DNA of 10,379 nt from positions 1 to 10,379 of the forward strand of contig JAUXJB010000040.1 of the NCBI GenBank assembly GCA_030624945.1. Direction: 5' to 3'. This DNA is from Deltaproteobacteria bacterium. Lineage in GTDB: Bacteria > Myxococcota_A > UBA9160 > SZUA-336. The notes beneath the pieces were generated by a model. It searched no databases, was not told the DNA's origin, and was given only the letters and a program-made list of their open reading frames with translations. The position numbers and the translations under genes are program-made. The first letter of the stretch is position 1; each line of letters starts with the position of its first letter. Below, in pieces: positions 1 through 6,357 of the stretch.

Positions 1-1
1 C

Positions 2-355
2 GCGCCCGCCGAGGCGGTGACCGCGCTGCTGATCGCCCCCGGTGCGCTGCGCGGAACCCTCCAGAGGGTGTTTGCCCGGGATCTCGACCGCGAGGTGTGG
101 ACCGAGTTCGAGCGGCTGCGCTTCGGTCCCAACGGAGATCTGCAGAGCTACACGTCGCTCGATTCCGGCGGCAACGTGCGCTGGAACGCCCAATACGACG
201 GCTGGCAGAGCGTTCCGGGTGGGCGCTATCCGTCGCATGTGGTACTGAGCTTTCCGCGCACGGAGCTGCGCGCGGATCTTCGGCTCCGAAGCGTCGAGCT
301 CAACTCCGAGCTCGACCGCGAGCTCTTCCGCGCCCCCGAGGGGATGGTCCGATGA
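2..355 (+). CDS. LolA/DUF4292-like (lipo)protein, C-terminal part
   Basis: The reading frame is open from the window edge, so the 5' end is missing; 117 residues are visible, and the GTG at 17 is probably internal. The sequence reads as repeated beta strands with alternating charged and hydrophobic residues (RWNAQYDGWQSV, then YPSHVVLSFPRTELRADLRL). It ends in VELNSELDRELFRAP, the kind of ending seen in DUF4292 and LolA-like outer-membrane lipoproteins, which bind lipid or lipoprotein in a half-barrel. No signal peptide can be checked because the N-terminus lies outside the window. Its stop overlaps the start of the oppD-like gene by 4 bp (ATGA), so the two are translationally coupled. The family call rests on the overall pattern and is tentative; reading it as a coding gene is secure. 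Confidence 0.6.
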   Translation, partial: APAEAVTALLIAPGALRGTLQRVFARDLDREVWTEFERLRFGPNGDLQSYTSLDSGGNVRWNAQYDGWQSVPGGRYPSHVVLSFPRTELRADLRLRSVELNSELDRELFRAPEGMVR

Positions 356-1341
356 GTGAGCCGGTGCTGAGCGTGCGCGGCTTGCGAACGAGCTTCCGAA
401 CGCCCCAGGGCAGACTCCCGGCCGTGGACGGCGTCGATCTCGATCTTCACGCGGGAGAGACGTTGGGCATCGTGGGCGAGTCGGGTTGCGGAAAGACCGT
501 GACGGCCCTGTCGATCCTGCGGCTCATCCCCGAGCCCCCGGGGAGCATCGACGCGGGGGAAATTTATTTCGGGGGACGGGACCTCGTGCGCATGTCGCGC
601 AAGGAGCTTCGCCAGATCCGGGGCAGCCGCATCGCGATGATCTTCCAGGAGCCCATGACGTCGTTGAATCCCGTGTTCCGGGTGGGAGATCAGATCGAGG
701 AGGCGCTCCGGGTCCATACCGATATGGATCGTGGCGCCCGGCGTTCGCGCACGGTCGATCTGCTCGAGATGGTGGGCATTCCCGCCCCCGCCGAGCGCGT
801 GCGAGACTACCCGCACCAGCTGTCGGGGGGTTTGCGCCAGAGGGTCATGATCGCCATGGCCCTGGCGTGCGATCCCGACGTGCTGATCGCCGATGAGCCC
901 ACGACCGCGCTCGACGTCACGATTCAGGCGCAGATCCTGGATCTGCTCGAATCGCTCAAGCAACGCTTCAACATGGCCGTGATGCTGATCACGCACGACC
1001 TCGGGGTGGTCGCCCAGGTCGCGCAGCGCATGGCGGTCTTGTACGCCGGCCGCGTCGTGGAGACGGGCAGCGTGGAGGAGATCCTCCGCTCGCCGCGCCA
1101 CCCCTACACGCGGGGGTTGATCCGCGCCATGCCCGGACCCGAGAGCCAGCCACGCACGCCGTTGCACGTGATCCCGGGTGTTGTGCCCGACCTGGTCGAT
1201 CGACCGTCCGGATGTTCGTTCCGGGATCGCTGCGAGCGCCCGATCGCGATCTGCGCGGAGATCGACCCCGCGCTGAAACAGTTCGGCGAGGGGCATGGCG
1301 TGGCCTGCCACAATCCGGAGCCGAACGAGCTGAGCCATTGA
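352..1341 (+). CDS. oppD: Oligopeptide/dipeptide ABC importer ATPase, OppD/DppD family
   Basis: This 329-residue cytoplasmic ATPase would power import of peptides with an OppF-type partner. Walker A is GESGCGKT at 42-49, the Q-loop glutamine is Gln99, the signature LSGGLRQR is at 157-164, Walker B VLIADEP is at 177-183 and the switch histidine is His215. The OppD/DppD C-terminal domain follows, with RHPYTRGL near 249-256 and four cysteines (288, 294, 301, 319) spaced as in family members reported to hold a 4Fe-4S cluster. The length is normal for the family. The ATG at 352 is chosen because it overlaps the upstream stop (ATGA), has a GAGGGG ribosome binding site 7-8 bases upstream and starts just before the first ABC beta strand; the open frame further upstream is noise. 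The substrate could be peptides, nickel or another small solute; the sequence does not decide. Confidence 0.93.
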   Translation: MSEPVLSVRGLRTSFRTPQGRLPAVDGVDLDLHAGETLGIVGESGCGKTVTALSILRLIPEPPGSIDAGEIYFGGRDLVRMSRKELRQIRGSRIAMIFQEPMTSLNPVFRVGDQIEEALRVHTDMDRGARRSRTVDLLEMVGIPAPAERVRDYPHQLSGGLRQRVMIAMALACDPDVLIADEPTTALDVTIQAQILDLLESLKQRFNMAVMLITHDLGVVAQVAQRMAVLYAGRVVETGSVEEILRSPRHPYTRGLIRAMPGPESQPRTPLHVIPGVVPDLVDRPSGCSFRDRCERPIAICAEIDPALKQFGEGHGVACHNPEPNELSH

Positions 1342-2306
1342 GCGAACCTCTCCTCGAGCTGCACGGGGCCAGCAAGACGTTCCGGATCGGCGGCGGTCTG
1401 CTCGGTCGCGGACAATCGCTGCGCGCCGTGGACTCCGTCGACCTCGAGCTGGAAGCGGGACAGACGCTCGGCCTCGTCGGCGAATCCGGCTGCGGAAAGT
1501 CCACGCTGGCACGCCTGGTGCTGCGCCTGATCGAGGCGGACGCGGGCGAGATCTGGTTTGAGGGACAGGCGGTTCGGCAGCTTCCCAGGGGAGCGCTACG
1601 CGAGCTCCGGCGCGACATGCAGATCATCTTTCAGGACCCCTACGCCTCTCTGAATCCGCGCATGACCGTGGGCGACGCGATCGGTGAGGGTCTGCAGATC
1701 CACGGCCTGGCCGTGGGGAAGGAGCGCGACGAGCGAGTCGGCGGCCTGCTCGAGACCGTCGGACTGCGACCGGCCCACGCGCGCCGCTATCCGCACGAGT
1801 TCAGCGGGGGGCAGCGACAGCGAATCGGGATCGCGCGCGCGCTGGCCCTCGAGCCGAAGATGATCGTGGCCGATGAGCCGGTATCGTCTCTCGACGTCTC
1901 CATACAGGCGCAGATTCTCAATCTGCTCCTCGACCTGCAGGAGCGCTTCGGCATTGCCTACCTGTTCATCTCGCACGACCTGCGCGTGGTTCGACACATG
2001 TCCCACAGGGTTGCGGTGATGTATCTCGGGCGGATCGTCGAGCTGGCGGATTCGGACGCGCTCTACCGGGCGCCGCAGCACCCGTACACCGAGGCGCTCC
2101 TCTCCGCGGTTCCGGTCCCGGAGCCCGGCGGAGGCCGCGAGCGGATCCTCCTGCGCGGCGACGTCCCCAGCCCCCTCGACCCTCCCCCCGGTTGCCCGTT
2201 TCACCCGCGCTGCTCGAAGGCGGTGGATCGCTGCGCGACCGAACGTCCCGAGCTCCGCGAGGTAGGAGCCGGTCGTCTCTCAGCCTGTCATCTGGCCCCC
2301 TATTGA
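1338..2306 (+). CDS. oppF: Oligopeptide/dipeptide ABC importer ATPase, OppF/DppF family
   Basis: This is the second ATPase of the importer, 322 residues, expected to pair with the upstream OppD-like subunit on the inner face of the membrane. It has Walker A GESGCGKS at 48-55, Gln99 in the Q-loop, signature FSGGQRQR at 155-162, Walker B MIVADEP at 175-181 and His213. The C-terminal family region contains [13 protein letters not shown] and cysteines 286, 292, 299 and 317, again the probable iron-sulfur ligand set. The TTG at 1338 is chosen because it overlaps the oppD stop and gives [10 protein letters not shown], closely parallel to the oppD N-terminus [10 protein letters not shown]; an open frame continues upstream inside oppD but has no family similarity. 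The ribosome binding site is weak, so coupling to oppD probably drives translation. Confidence 0.92.
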   Translation: MSEPLLELHGASKTFRIGGGLLGRGQSLRAVDSVDLELEAGQTLGLVGESGCGKSTLARLVLRLIEADAGEIWFEGQAVRQLPRGALRELRRDMQIIFQDPYASLNPRMTVGDAIGEGLQIHGLAVGKERDERVGGLLETVGLRPAHARRYPHEFSGGQRQRIGIARALALEPKMIVADEPVSSLDVSIQAQILNLLLDLQERFGIAYLFISHDLRVVRHMSHRVAVMYLGRIVELADSDALYRAPQHPYTEALLSAVPVPEPGGGRERILLRGDVPSPLDPPPGCPFHPRCSKAVDRCATERPELREVGAGRLSACHLAPY

Positions 2307-2317
2307 GGAGCGAGGAG
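2305..2317 (+). promoter_or_regulatory. Tandem Shine-Dalgarno for the small protein gene
   Basis: Two GAGGAG motifs (2305-2310 and 2312-2317) precede the ATG at 2320. The first overlaps the oppF stop codon and has the better spacing of 9 bases. This is among the strongest ribosome binding sites in the window. It supports the 100-codon frame as a real gene, and it suggests higher translation than the ATPases. Confidence 0.6.
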
Positions 2318-2319
2318 CG

Positions 2320-2622
2320 ATGCGCATCGAGTACAACTTTGGTCTGGAGAACGTCGCGACCCCTTGCTTCTCCGTGGAGAGCATCGAGGGGCCGCACAAG
2401 CTGTTCACGCTGGCGACGCTGCTCTTGAACGTGCTCTCGAGCAAGCCGCAGGTGAACGTGATCTTCCACAGCCCGAACCAGGCGGACCTGCCCCGCAAGG
2501 TCGAGCAGTTCAAGAAGATCCTGGCGAGCGCTCCCTCCTCGCCGACCTTTCGTCTGGAGGAGGGGAGTACGGGCTCGCTCGGAAGCTCCTACTACCTCTG
2601 GGTAACCGTTCACACCTCCTGA
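2320..2622 (+). CDS. Small conserved-looking protein of unknown function, last gene of the oppDF unit
   Basis: A 100-residue soluble protein that I do not recognise. It begins 13 bases after the oppF stop and has a doubled GAGGAG ribosome binding site. There is no signal peptide and no clear membrane segment; the segment LFTLATLLLNVLSS (28-41) is hydrophobic but looks like a buried amphipathic helix. Hydrophobic strands VNVIFHS (45-51) and YYLWVTVHT (91-99) suggest a small mixed alpha/beta fold. The one cysteine (Cys16) gives no metal site. The 3' end overlaps the convergent nucleotidyltransferase gene by 13 bp. Its position suggests co-expression with the transporter ATPases, but nothing in the sequence shows what it does. 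It is taken as real because of the ribosome binding site, the tight spacing and the balanced composition of the protein. Confidence 0.7.
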   Translation: MRIEYNFGLENVATPCFSVESIEGPHKLFTLATLLLNVLSSKPQVNVIFHSPNQADLPRKVEQFKKILASAPSSPTFRLEEGSTGSLGSSYYLWVTVHTS

Positions 2623-3101
2623 TCCGGACCCCGTCCCTCGAGCCTGCGAATCAGCTCGCTGGAGGCGTGCGTCTTCGCATCGCCGCAGATGGCGATCCGA
2701 CCGCCGTAGCCGATCACGACGTCGCGCTCCGGAACCGTCTCCGCTGTCCAGTCCGAGCCCTTGACGTGCACGTCGGGCCGTAGCGCCTCGAGCAGCGGCC
2801 CCGCCGTCGGCTCGTCGAAGCTCGTCACGAACGCAACGCCTGTCAGCGCGGCCAGGACCTCCATTCGCTCGGAGAGCGGCACGTAGGGCCGGGACTCGCC
2901 CTTGCTGGCGCGGACACTCGCATCGCTGTTGAGCGCGATCACCAGGATGTCCGCCTCGAGGCGCGCCTCTGCGATGAGGCGCACGTGGCCCACGTGGAGC
3001 AGATCGAAGCAGCCGTTCGTGAGCGCGATGCTTCGGGTCGACCTCTTGGGGGCGAGGACGCGGGCCAGCTCTCGGTAGTCGGGAATGATCTCTGCACTCA
3101 C
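2610..3101 (-). CDS. rfaE2: D-glycero-beta-D-manno-heptose 1-phosphate adenylyltransferase (RfaE2/HldE C-terminal domain type)
   Basis: This 163-residue cytidylyltransferase-fold enzyme is expected to transfer AMP from ATP to heptose 1-phosphate, giving ADP-heptose for lipopolysaccharide core. The opening TNGCFDLLHVGHVRLI contains the nucleotide-binding HxGH motif (HVGH, 36-39). KGESRPY (67-73) and VKGSDW (113-118) match the family, and HASSEL (145-150) stands where the ISSTS-like motif lies. It is a stand-alone domain: the fused kinase half seen in bifunctional HldE is absent, so a separate HldA-type kinase is expected elsewhere. The GTG start overlaps the WaaF-like stop by 4 bp (GTGA), putting the activated sugar donor and the heptosyltransferase in one unit. 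Other small cytidylyltransferases (for example glycerol-3-phosphate type) are possible, but the context favours heptose. Confidence 0.88.
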   Translation of the reverse strand: MSAEIIPDYRELARVLAPKRSTRSIALTNGCFDLLHVGHVRLIAEARLEADILVIALNSDASVRASKGESRPYVPLSERMEVLAALTGVAFVTSFDEPTAGPLLEALRPDVHVKGSDWTAETVPERDVVIGYGGRIAICGDAKTHASSELIRRLEGRGPDQEV

Positions 3102-4129
3102 CCCAAGAGCTCCTCGGCGGCCGCCACGACGCGCTCGGGCCCGAGCCGGATCATGCAGCGGTGGTCGATCGGACAGGTCTTATGGTGGCACGGGCTGCAC
3201 GCCACGTCTTCGCGCAGCACCCGCTGACGTTCGAGCAGGTGGCCCGTGTGCCGCGGATCGGTGGGACCCATCAGCACCACGACGGGCCGGCCTCGGGCGA
3301 CCGCGATCTGGCGCGGGCCCGTGTCGTTCGTGAGGAGCAGCTCGGCGCGATCGATCAGCGCGACCAGCTCCGCCAACGAGGAAGGGGGCCAGGCTAGCTC
3401 GAGCGCGGGGGCGTCCATCGCGGCGGCGACGGCGGCCGAGATGCCCTGCTCGCCGGGTCCGGGGGCGAGCACCGTGCGGAGTCCCCTGCGTCGATGGAGC
3501 GCGTCGCAGGCCCGCGCGAAGTGCCCGGTTGGCCAGAGCTTGCTCGAGCCGAAGCTCGCTCCGGGTGTGACCACGAGCAGCTTCTCGGACTCCCGGACGC
3601 CCGCCGCGCGCAGCCGAGCAGCCAGGCTTTCGCCTGCCCCGGTGGGCACGCCGAGCTCGAGCGCGTCCCCCTGGTCCGGGCAGCCCAGGGCCCGCGTGAT
3701 CCGGAGATAGCGATCGATCATCGAGATGGCCACGCGTTGGCCGCCTTCCCTGGGGATCGCCACGCGCAGAGTCAGAAGCGCTCGCCGGGCGGGATCGCGC
3801 GCGTAGCCCGCGCGCACGGGGATGGCCGCCAGGAAAGGCGCGATTGCTGCGCGCGCCGAATCGGGCAGGAGCACTGCCCAGTCGAAGCCCTGCTTTCGCA
3901 GACGGCGCGTATGGGAGAGCCAGGCGGGGCTGGAGCCCGGGTCGTCCGCATGGAACACGTCAACGCCGGGCAGACATGCCCCCAGCTCCGCCAGATGCCG
4001 ATTGCCCTCGAGGGCGATCTCGGCCTTGGGATGCGCCGCCCGCAGTGCTCGCAAGGCCGGCGACGCCATCACCAGATCCCCGACCCAGTTCGGGGCGCGA
4101 ACCAGGATCTTACGCGGGGGTTCCGGCAA
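3098..4129 (-). CDS. waaF: Glycosyltransferase family 9, lipopolysaccharide heptosyltransferase II-like (WaaF)
   Basis: A 343-residue cytoplasmic or peripheral membrane transferase expected to add heptose from ADP-heptose to the inner core. KILVRAPNWVGDLVMASPAL at 7-26 is the typical WaaF opening, with the Asn-Trp-Val-Gly-Asp stretch at 14-18. PGASFGSSKLWP (189-200) and TNDTGPRQIAVA (267-278) mark the C-terminal nucleotide-sugar domain, and GPTDPRHT (288-295) follows. Near the end four cysteines (311, 314, 319, 325) are spaced C-x2-C-x4-C-x5-C with histidines between them. The TTG at 4129 is the only start between the upstream in-frame stop and the first conserved strand. No good Shine-Dalgarno is visible, so translation probably depends on coupling with the radical SAM gene that ends 21 bases earlier. 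Its length is normal. WaaC or another GT9 heptosyltransferase is the main alternative. Confidence 0.88.
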   Translation of the reverse strand: MPEPPRKILVRAPNWVGDLVMASPALRALRAAHPKAEIALEGNRHLAELGACLPGVDVFHADDPGSSPAWLSHTRRLRKQGFDWAVLLPDSARAAIAPFLAAIPVRAGYARDPARRALLTLRVAIPREGGQRVAISMIDRYLRITRALGCPDQGDALELGVPTGAGESLAARLRAAGVRESEKLLVVTPGASFGSSKLWPTGHFARACDALHRRRGLRTVLAPGPGEQGISAAVAAAMDAPALELAWPPSSLAELVALIDRAELLLTNDTGPRQIAVARGRPVVVLMGPTDPRHTGHLLERQRVLREDVACSPCHHKTCPIDHRCMIRLGPERVVAAAEELLG

Positions 4130-4150
4130 CGCTGCAGACCCGGCCCGTCG

Positions 4151-5374
4151 CTAGAGGAAGAAGTCGGCGCGCTCCTCGCCGATCTCGACCCGAACGTCCT
4201 CGCGCGGATCCTCGATGAGCTTCTCCAGCCACCAGTTCACCGAGTTGTAGATGCAGGTCACGTTCCTGCACTCGTGACTGGCGTCGAAGCCGTCGAGTAT
4301 CTGCGTGAGGGAGGCGTTGGTGGCCGCCGCTTCCTGCCCGTCGCGGTACGCCGTGGGGCTTCCCAGCCGCGCCTTCTCCACGCCTCGATGCGCGGGGCAG
4401 TTGTAGAGTCCCGTCGGGGTCAGGACCTGACGCAGCGCCTGCATGTGACAGGTGCGCGGCTGATGCGTGAACTCGTGCCAGTTGCCCTGCTCCAGAACCC
4501 GCAGGTTGTTGCTCTCGTAGACCTGGAAGCTCTCGTCGGCCAGCTCCTGGGCGCGATCGACCTCGTGGCGGATGCGCTGCACCACCGTCGCGGTCTCGCT
4601 GCGGGTCTTCTCGGGATCCATCACCTCGGCGCCGTTCGTCTCGCGCTCCAGGATCGGCTTGAGCGAGATGTAGTCGAAGCCGTAGCGCTTGGCGCGCTCC
4701 GTCGCCTGAACGATCTCGTGGATGTTCTCCAGGATCTCGTGGTCGTCGCGCGAGGCGCCGCTCCACACGATGATGTACGAGAATCCGACCAGTACCCTCG
4801 GGTTCGCGCGCTTGATCTCGCCCACGCCCTCACAGATGGAATCGAGGTCGAGCTTCTTGTCGGCGGGCTTGTGCATCTTCACGAACAGCTCGTTGCTGCC
4901 GGAATCCAGCGATAGGCGGATCCAATCCCGCTCGTCCATGTGGACGACCGCCTCGGCAAGCCGGTCGCAACGACTTCCGTTCGAGACGATGGACACCTGA
5001 AGACCGAGCTCCTTCAAGAAGGACACGAAGCTCGCGAACCTGGGGTAGAGCGTAGGCTCCCCGCCCCCGATCAGGATGACCGACCGCAGGCCGCGCTCGG
5101 CCATGAGCGTGAGCGAGTCGCGAAGCTCGGCCTCCTTGTACTTGTGTCGGGTGTTCAGGATGTCCCAGTCGATGCAGTGCGTGCAGGCGTAGTTGCAGGC
5201 CGTCGTGAGGTCGAGGTTGATGGAGATCGGGGCCAGGTCCGGTGCGCTCGGGACCGGCTCGCCGCGCTCGCGCGCCGAGCGCACCGCCCGGCGCCAGCGC
5301 ACGTAGGCGTCGACGTGCGGCGCCAGCGAAGGCTGTCGCAGCTTGGCTGTAAAGTCGTGGATGGCGTGCGCCAA
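4151..5374 (-). CDS. Radical SAM protein with extra C-terminal cysteines, function unknown
   Basis: A 407-residue radical SAM enzyme. The cluster motif CNYACTHC places cysteines at 60, 64 and 67 (C-x3-C-x2-C), and GGGEPTLYP (103-111) is the SAM-binding GGE motif. SNGSRCDRL (131-139) and LSLDSG (154-159) are later barrel strands. After the barrel come Cys309, Cys326, Cys369 and Cys374, in the segments TCHMQAL, YNCPAHRG and ECRNVTC. They could bind an auxiliary iron-sulfur cluster, as in SPASM or twitch-type proteins. The TTG start has GAGGGAG five bases upstream. It leads the waaF-rfaE2 unit, pointing to a role linked to lipopolysaccharide core or heptose chemistry, for example epimerising, dehydrating or otherwise modifying a sugar. 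Peptide modification is the alternative, but no precursor peptide gene was seen beside it. The class is secure; the substrate is unknown. Confidence 0.9.
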   Translation of the reverse strand: MAHAIHDFTAKLRQPSLAPHVDAYVRWRRAVRSARERGEPVPSAPDLAPISINLDLTTACNYACTHCIDWDILNTRHKYKEAELRDSLTLMAERGLRSVILIGGGEPTLYPRFASFVSFLKELGLQVSIVSNGSRCDRLAEAVVHMDERDWIRLSLDSGSNELFVKMHKPADKKLDLDSICEGVGEIKRANPRVLVGFSYIIVWSGASRDDHEILENIHEIVQATERAKRYGFDYISLKPILERETNGAEVMDPEKTRSETATVVQRIRHEVDRAQELADESFQVYESNNLRVLEQGNWHEFTHQPRTCHMQALRQVLTPTGLYNCPAHRGVEKARLGSPTAYRDGQEAAATNASLTQILDGFDASHECRNVTCIYNSVNWWLEKLIEDPREDVRVEIGEERADFFL

Positions 5375-5427
5375 GCTCTCTCCCTCGATCGAGTCTACCC
5401 TCGCGGCCGCTGCCGGCCCGCCGGATC

Positions 5428-5456
5428 AAGGTATACGACCAATTCCGCGATCTTAC
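5428..5456 (-). promoter_or_regulatory. Possible promoter for the radical SAM-waaF-rfaE2 unit
   Basis: This is an AT-rich patch in an otherwise GC-rich 179-bp gap between the Nudix and radical SAM genes. Read on the minus strand it holds TATACC (plus-strand 5430-5435) as a possible -10 box, with only a poor -35 match (TGGTAA) 17 bases upstream. The implied leader to the TTG start is about 50 bases. The rest of the gap holds a weak 6-bp hairpin near 5509-5530 without a T-run, and no gene that I can support. This is a suggestion from base composition and spacing only. Confidence 0.25.
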
Positions 5457-5553
5457 CAGGCGTTCCGGCCAGAGCCCGCTGACGAAGCCGTGGAGGAAAC
5501 CCCCCAATGGAGAGCGAGCCGCCGCGCTCCGATCAGCCCGACGCGCGGTCCGC

Positions 5554-6357
5554 TCAACTCGCCTCTTCCCGTGACTCCCGCGCGACCACGCCCAGTCGCC
5601 GGTAGCGCGCCCGCAGGTCCGCGGGCAGATCTTCCAGGAAGCAGCCGAGCTGTGGGATGTAGCCCAGATGATCGGCCAGTCGCAGCAGGGCCACCTCGGT
5701 CTTCATGTCCGGAATCTCTCCGGTGCGACAAGCTTCGATGGCTTCTGCGAGCGAGCGGAGCACCAGCTCCGCCGATTCCTCCATCACCGAGCCGTCGCCG
5801 CTGGGCGTGCTCCGCTCCTCCAGGCGAACCGGTCCCGCGCAGAAGTACACCTTCTCGTCGCTCGTCCCGGGGCTCGCGAAGCTCTCCCCGCCGACGGCCA
5901 CGAAGCTGTCGGCCGGGGCGTCGAATCCGGCTTCCTCCCGCGCTTCGATCGAGGCGCGCCGTCGCAGACCGTCCGCGTGTGCGCCGTCTCCCTCTTCGAC
6001 GATTCCGGCGACGACCTCGACGATCGACGGATACTCGCCCGGGTCGGGATGCTCGAAGCGCTTGAACTTTCGCAGGTAGATGGGCGGGCGGGGCGCCTCG
6101 CGGAGGACCGTCGTGATCTCACCGTCCGGGCCGAGCTCGTAGAGGATGGCGACGACCGCGTCGGCACCGGGTCTGGACACCACGTCGCAGGCATACGTCT
6201 GCGAGCGCGATCCGTCCGCGTAAATGTTCTGCAGGAGCAGACGCGAGACCTTGAGGAACCCCTCGTCGCAGCGGCTCTGGGCCGTGCGATCTTCCACGAT
6301 GTCGATGGATTGAACTCTCATGCCCTCTCGATCATGCCAGACGAGCAGCCGCTCCAT
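5554..6357 (-). CDS. Nudix hydrolase with an atypical Nudix box
   Basis: A 267-residue protein with a central Nudix fold, expected to hydrolyse a nucleoside diphosphate linked to another group. EVVAGIVEEGD (114-124) followed by IEAREEAGF (137-145) matches the ADP-ribose/UDP-sugar pyrophosphatase pattern. Ile137 replaces the usual Arg, Asp replaces the first Glu, and the spacing allows two alignments (G118 with five extra residues, or G123). The metal-binding glutamates 138, 141 and 142 are present. SRPGADAVVAIL (61-72) and REAPRPPIYLRKF (86-98) resemble the N-terminal part of NudF-type enzymes. Two starts are plausible: the ATG at 6357 has GGGAG six bases upstream but overlaps the kinase gene by 40 bp; the ATG at 6321 gives a 4-bp ATGA overlap but a poor ribosome site. 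The substrate is unknown; a nucleotide sugar is attractive given the neighbours. Confidence 0.82.
   Translation of the reverse strand: MERLLVWHDREGMRVQSIDIVEDRTAQSRCDEGFLKVSRLLLQNIYADGSRSQTYACDVVSRPGADAVVAILYELGPDGEITTVLREAPRPPIYLRKFKRFEHPDPGEYPSIVEVVAGIVEEGDGAHADGLRRRASIEAREEAGFDAPADSFVAVGGESFASPGTSDEKVYFCAGPVRLEERSTPSGDGSVMEESAELVLRSLAEAIEACRTGEIPDMKTEVALLRLADHLGYIPQLGCFLEDLPADLRARYRRLGVVARESREEAS

Noticed and set aside
226..1512. Minus-strand open frame of 428 codons over oppD
   Set aside because: The opposite strand carries all ABC ATPase motifs in order. This frame shows no domain and is Arg/His-rich shadow sequence.
3494..4915. Long open frame (473 codons) on the plus strand across waaF and the radical SAM gene
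   Set aside because: It lies antisense to two genes with clear family motifs, and its product is low-complexity Arg/Ala/Gly-rich. It is a GC-rich shadow frame.
5509..5530. Hairpin after the Nudix gene as a terminator
   Set aside because: The stem is only about 6 bp and no T-run follows on the minus strand, so an intrinsic terminator is not supported.
5507..5605. A possible 32-codon plus-strand gene starting with ATG at 5507 in the gap before the Nudix gene
   Set aside because: It is antisense to the Nudix 3' end, its GGAGG lies about 11 bases from the ATG, and the peptide is low-complexity Ser/Arg/Pro.
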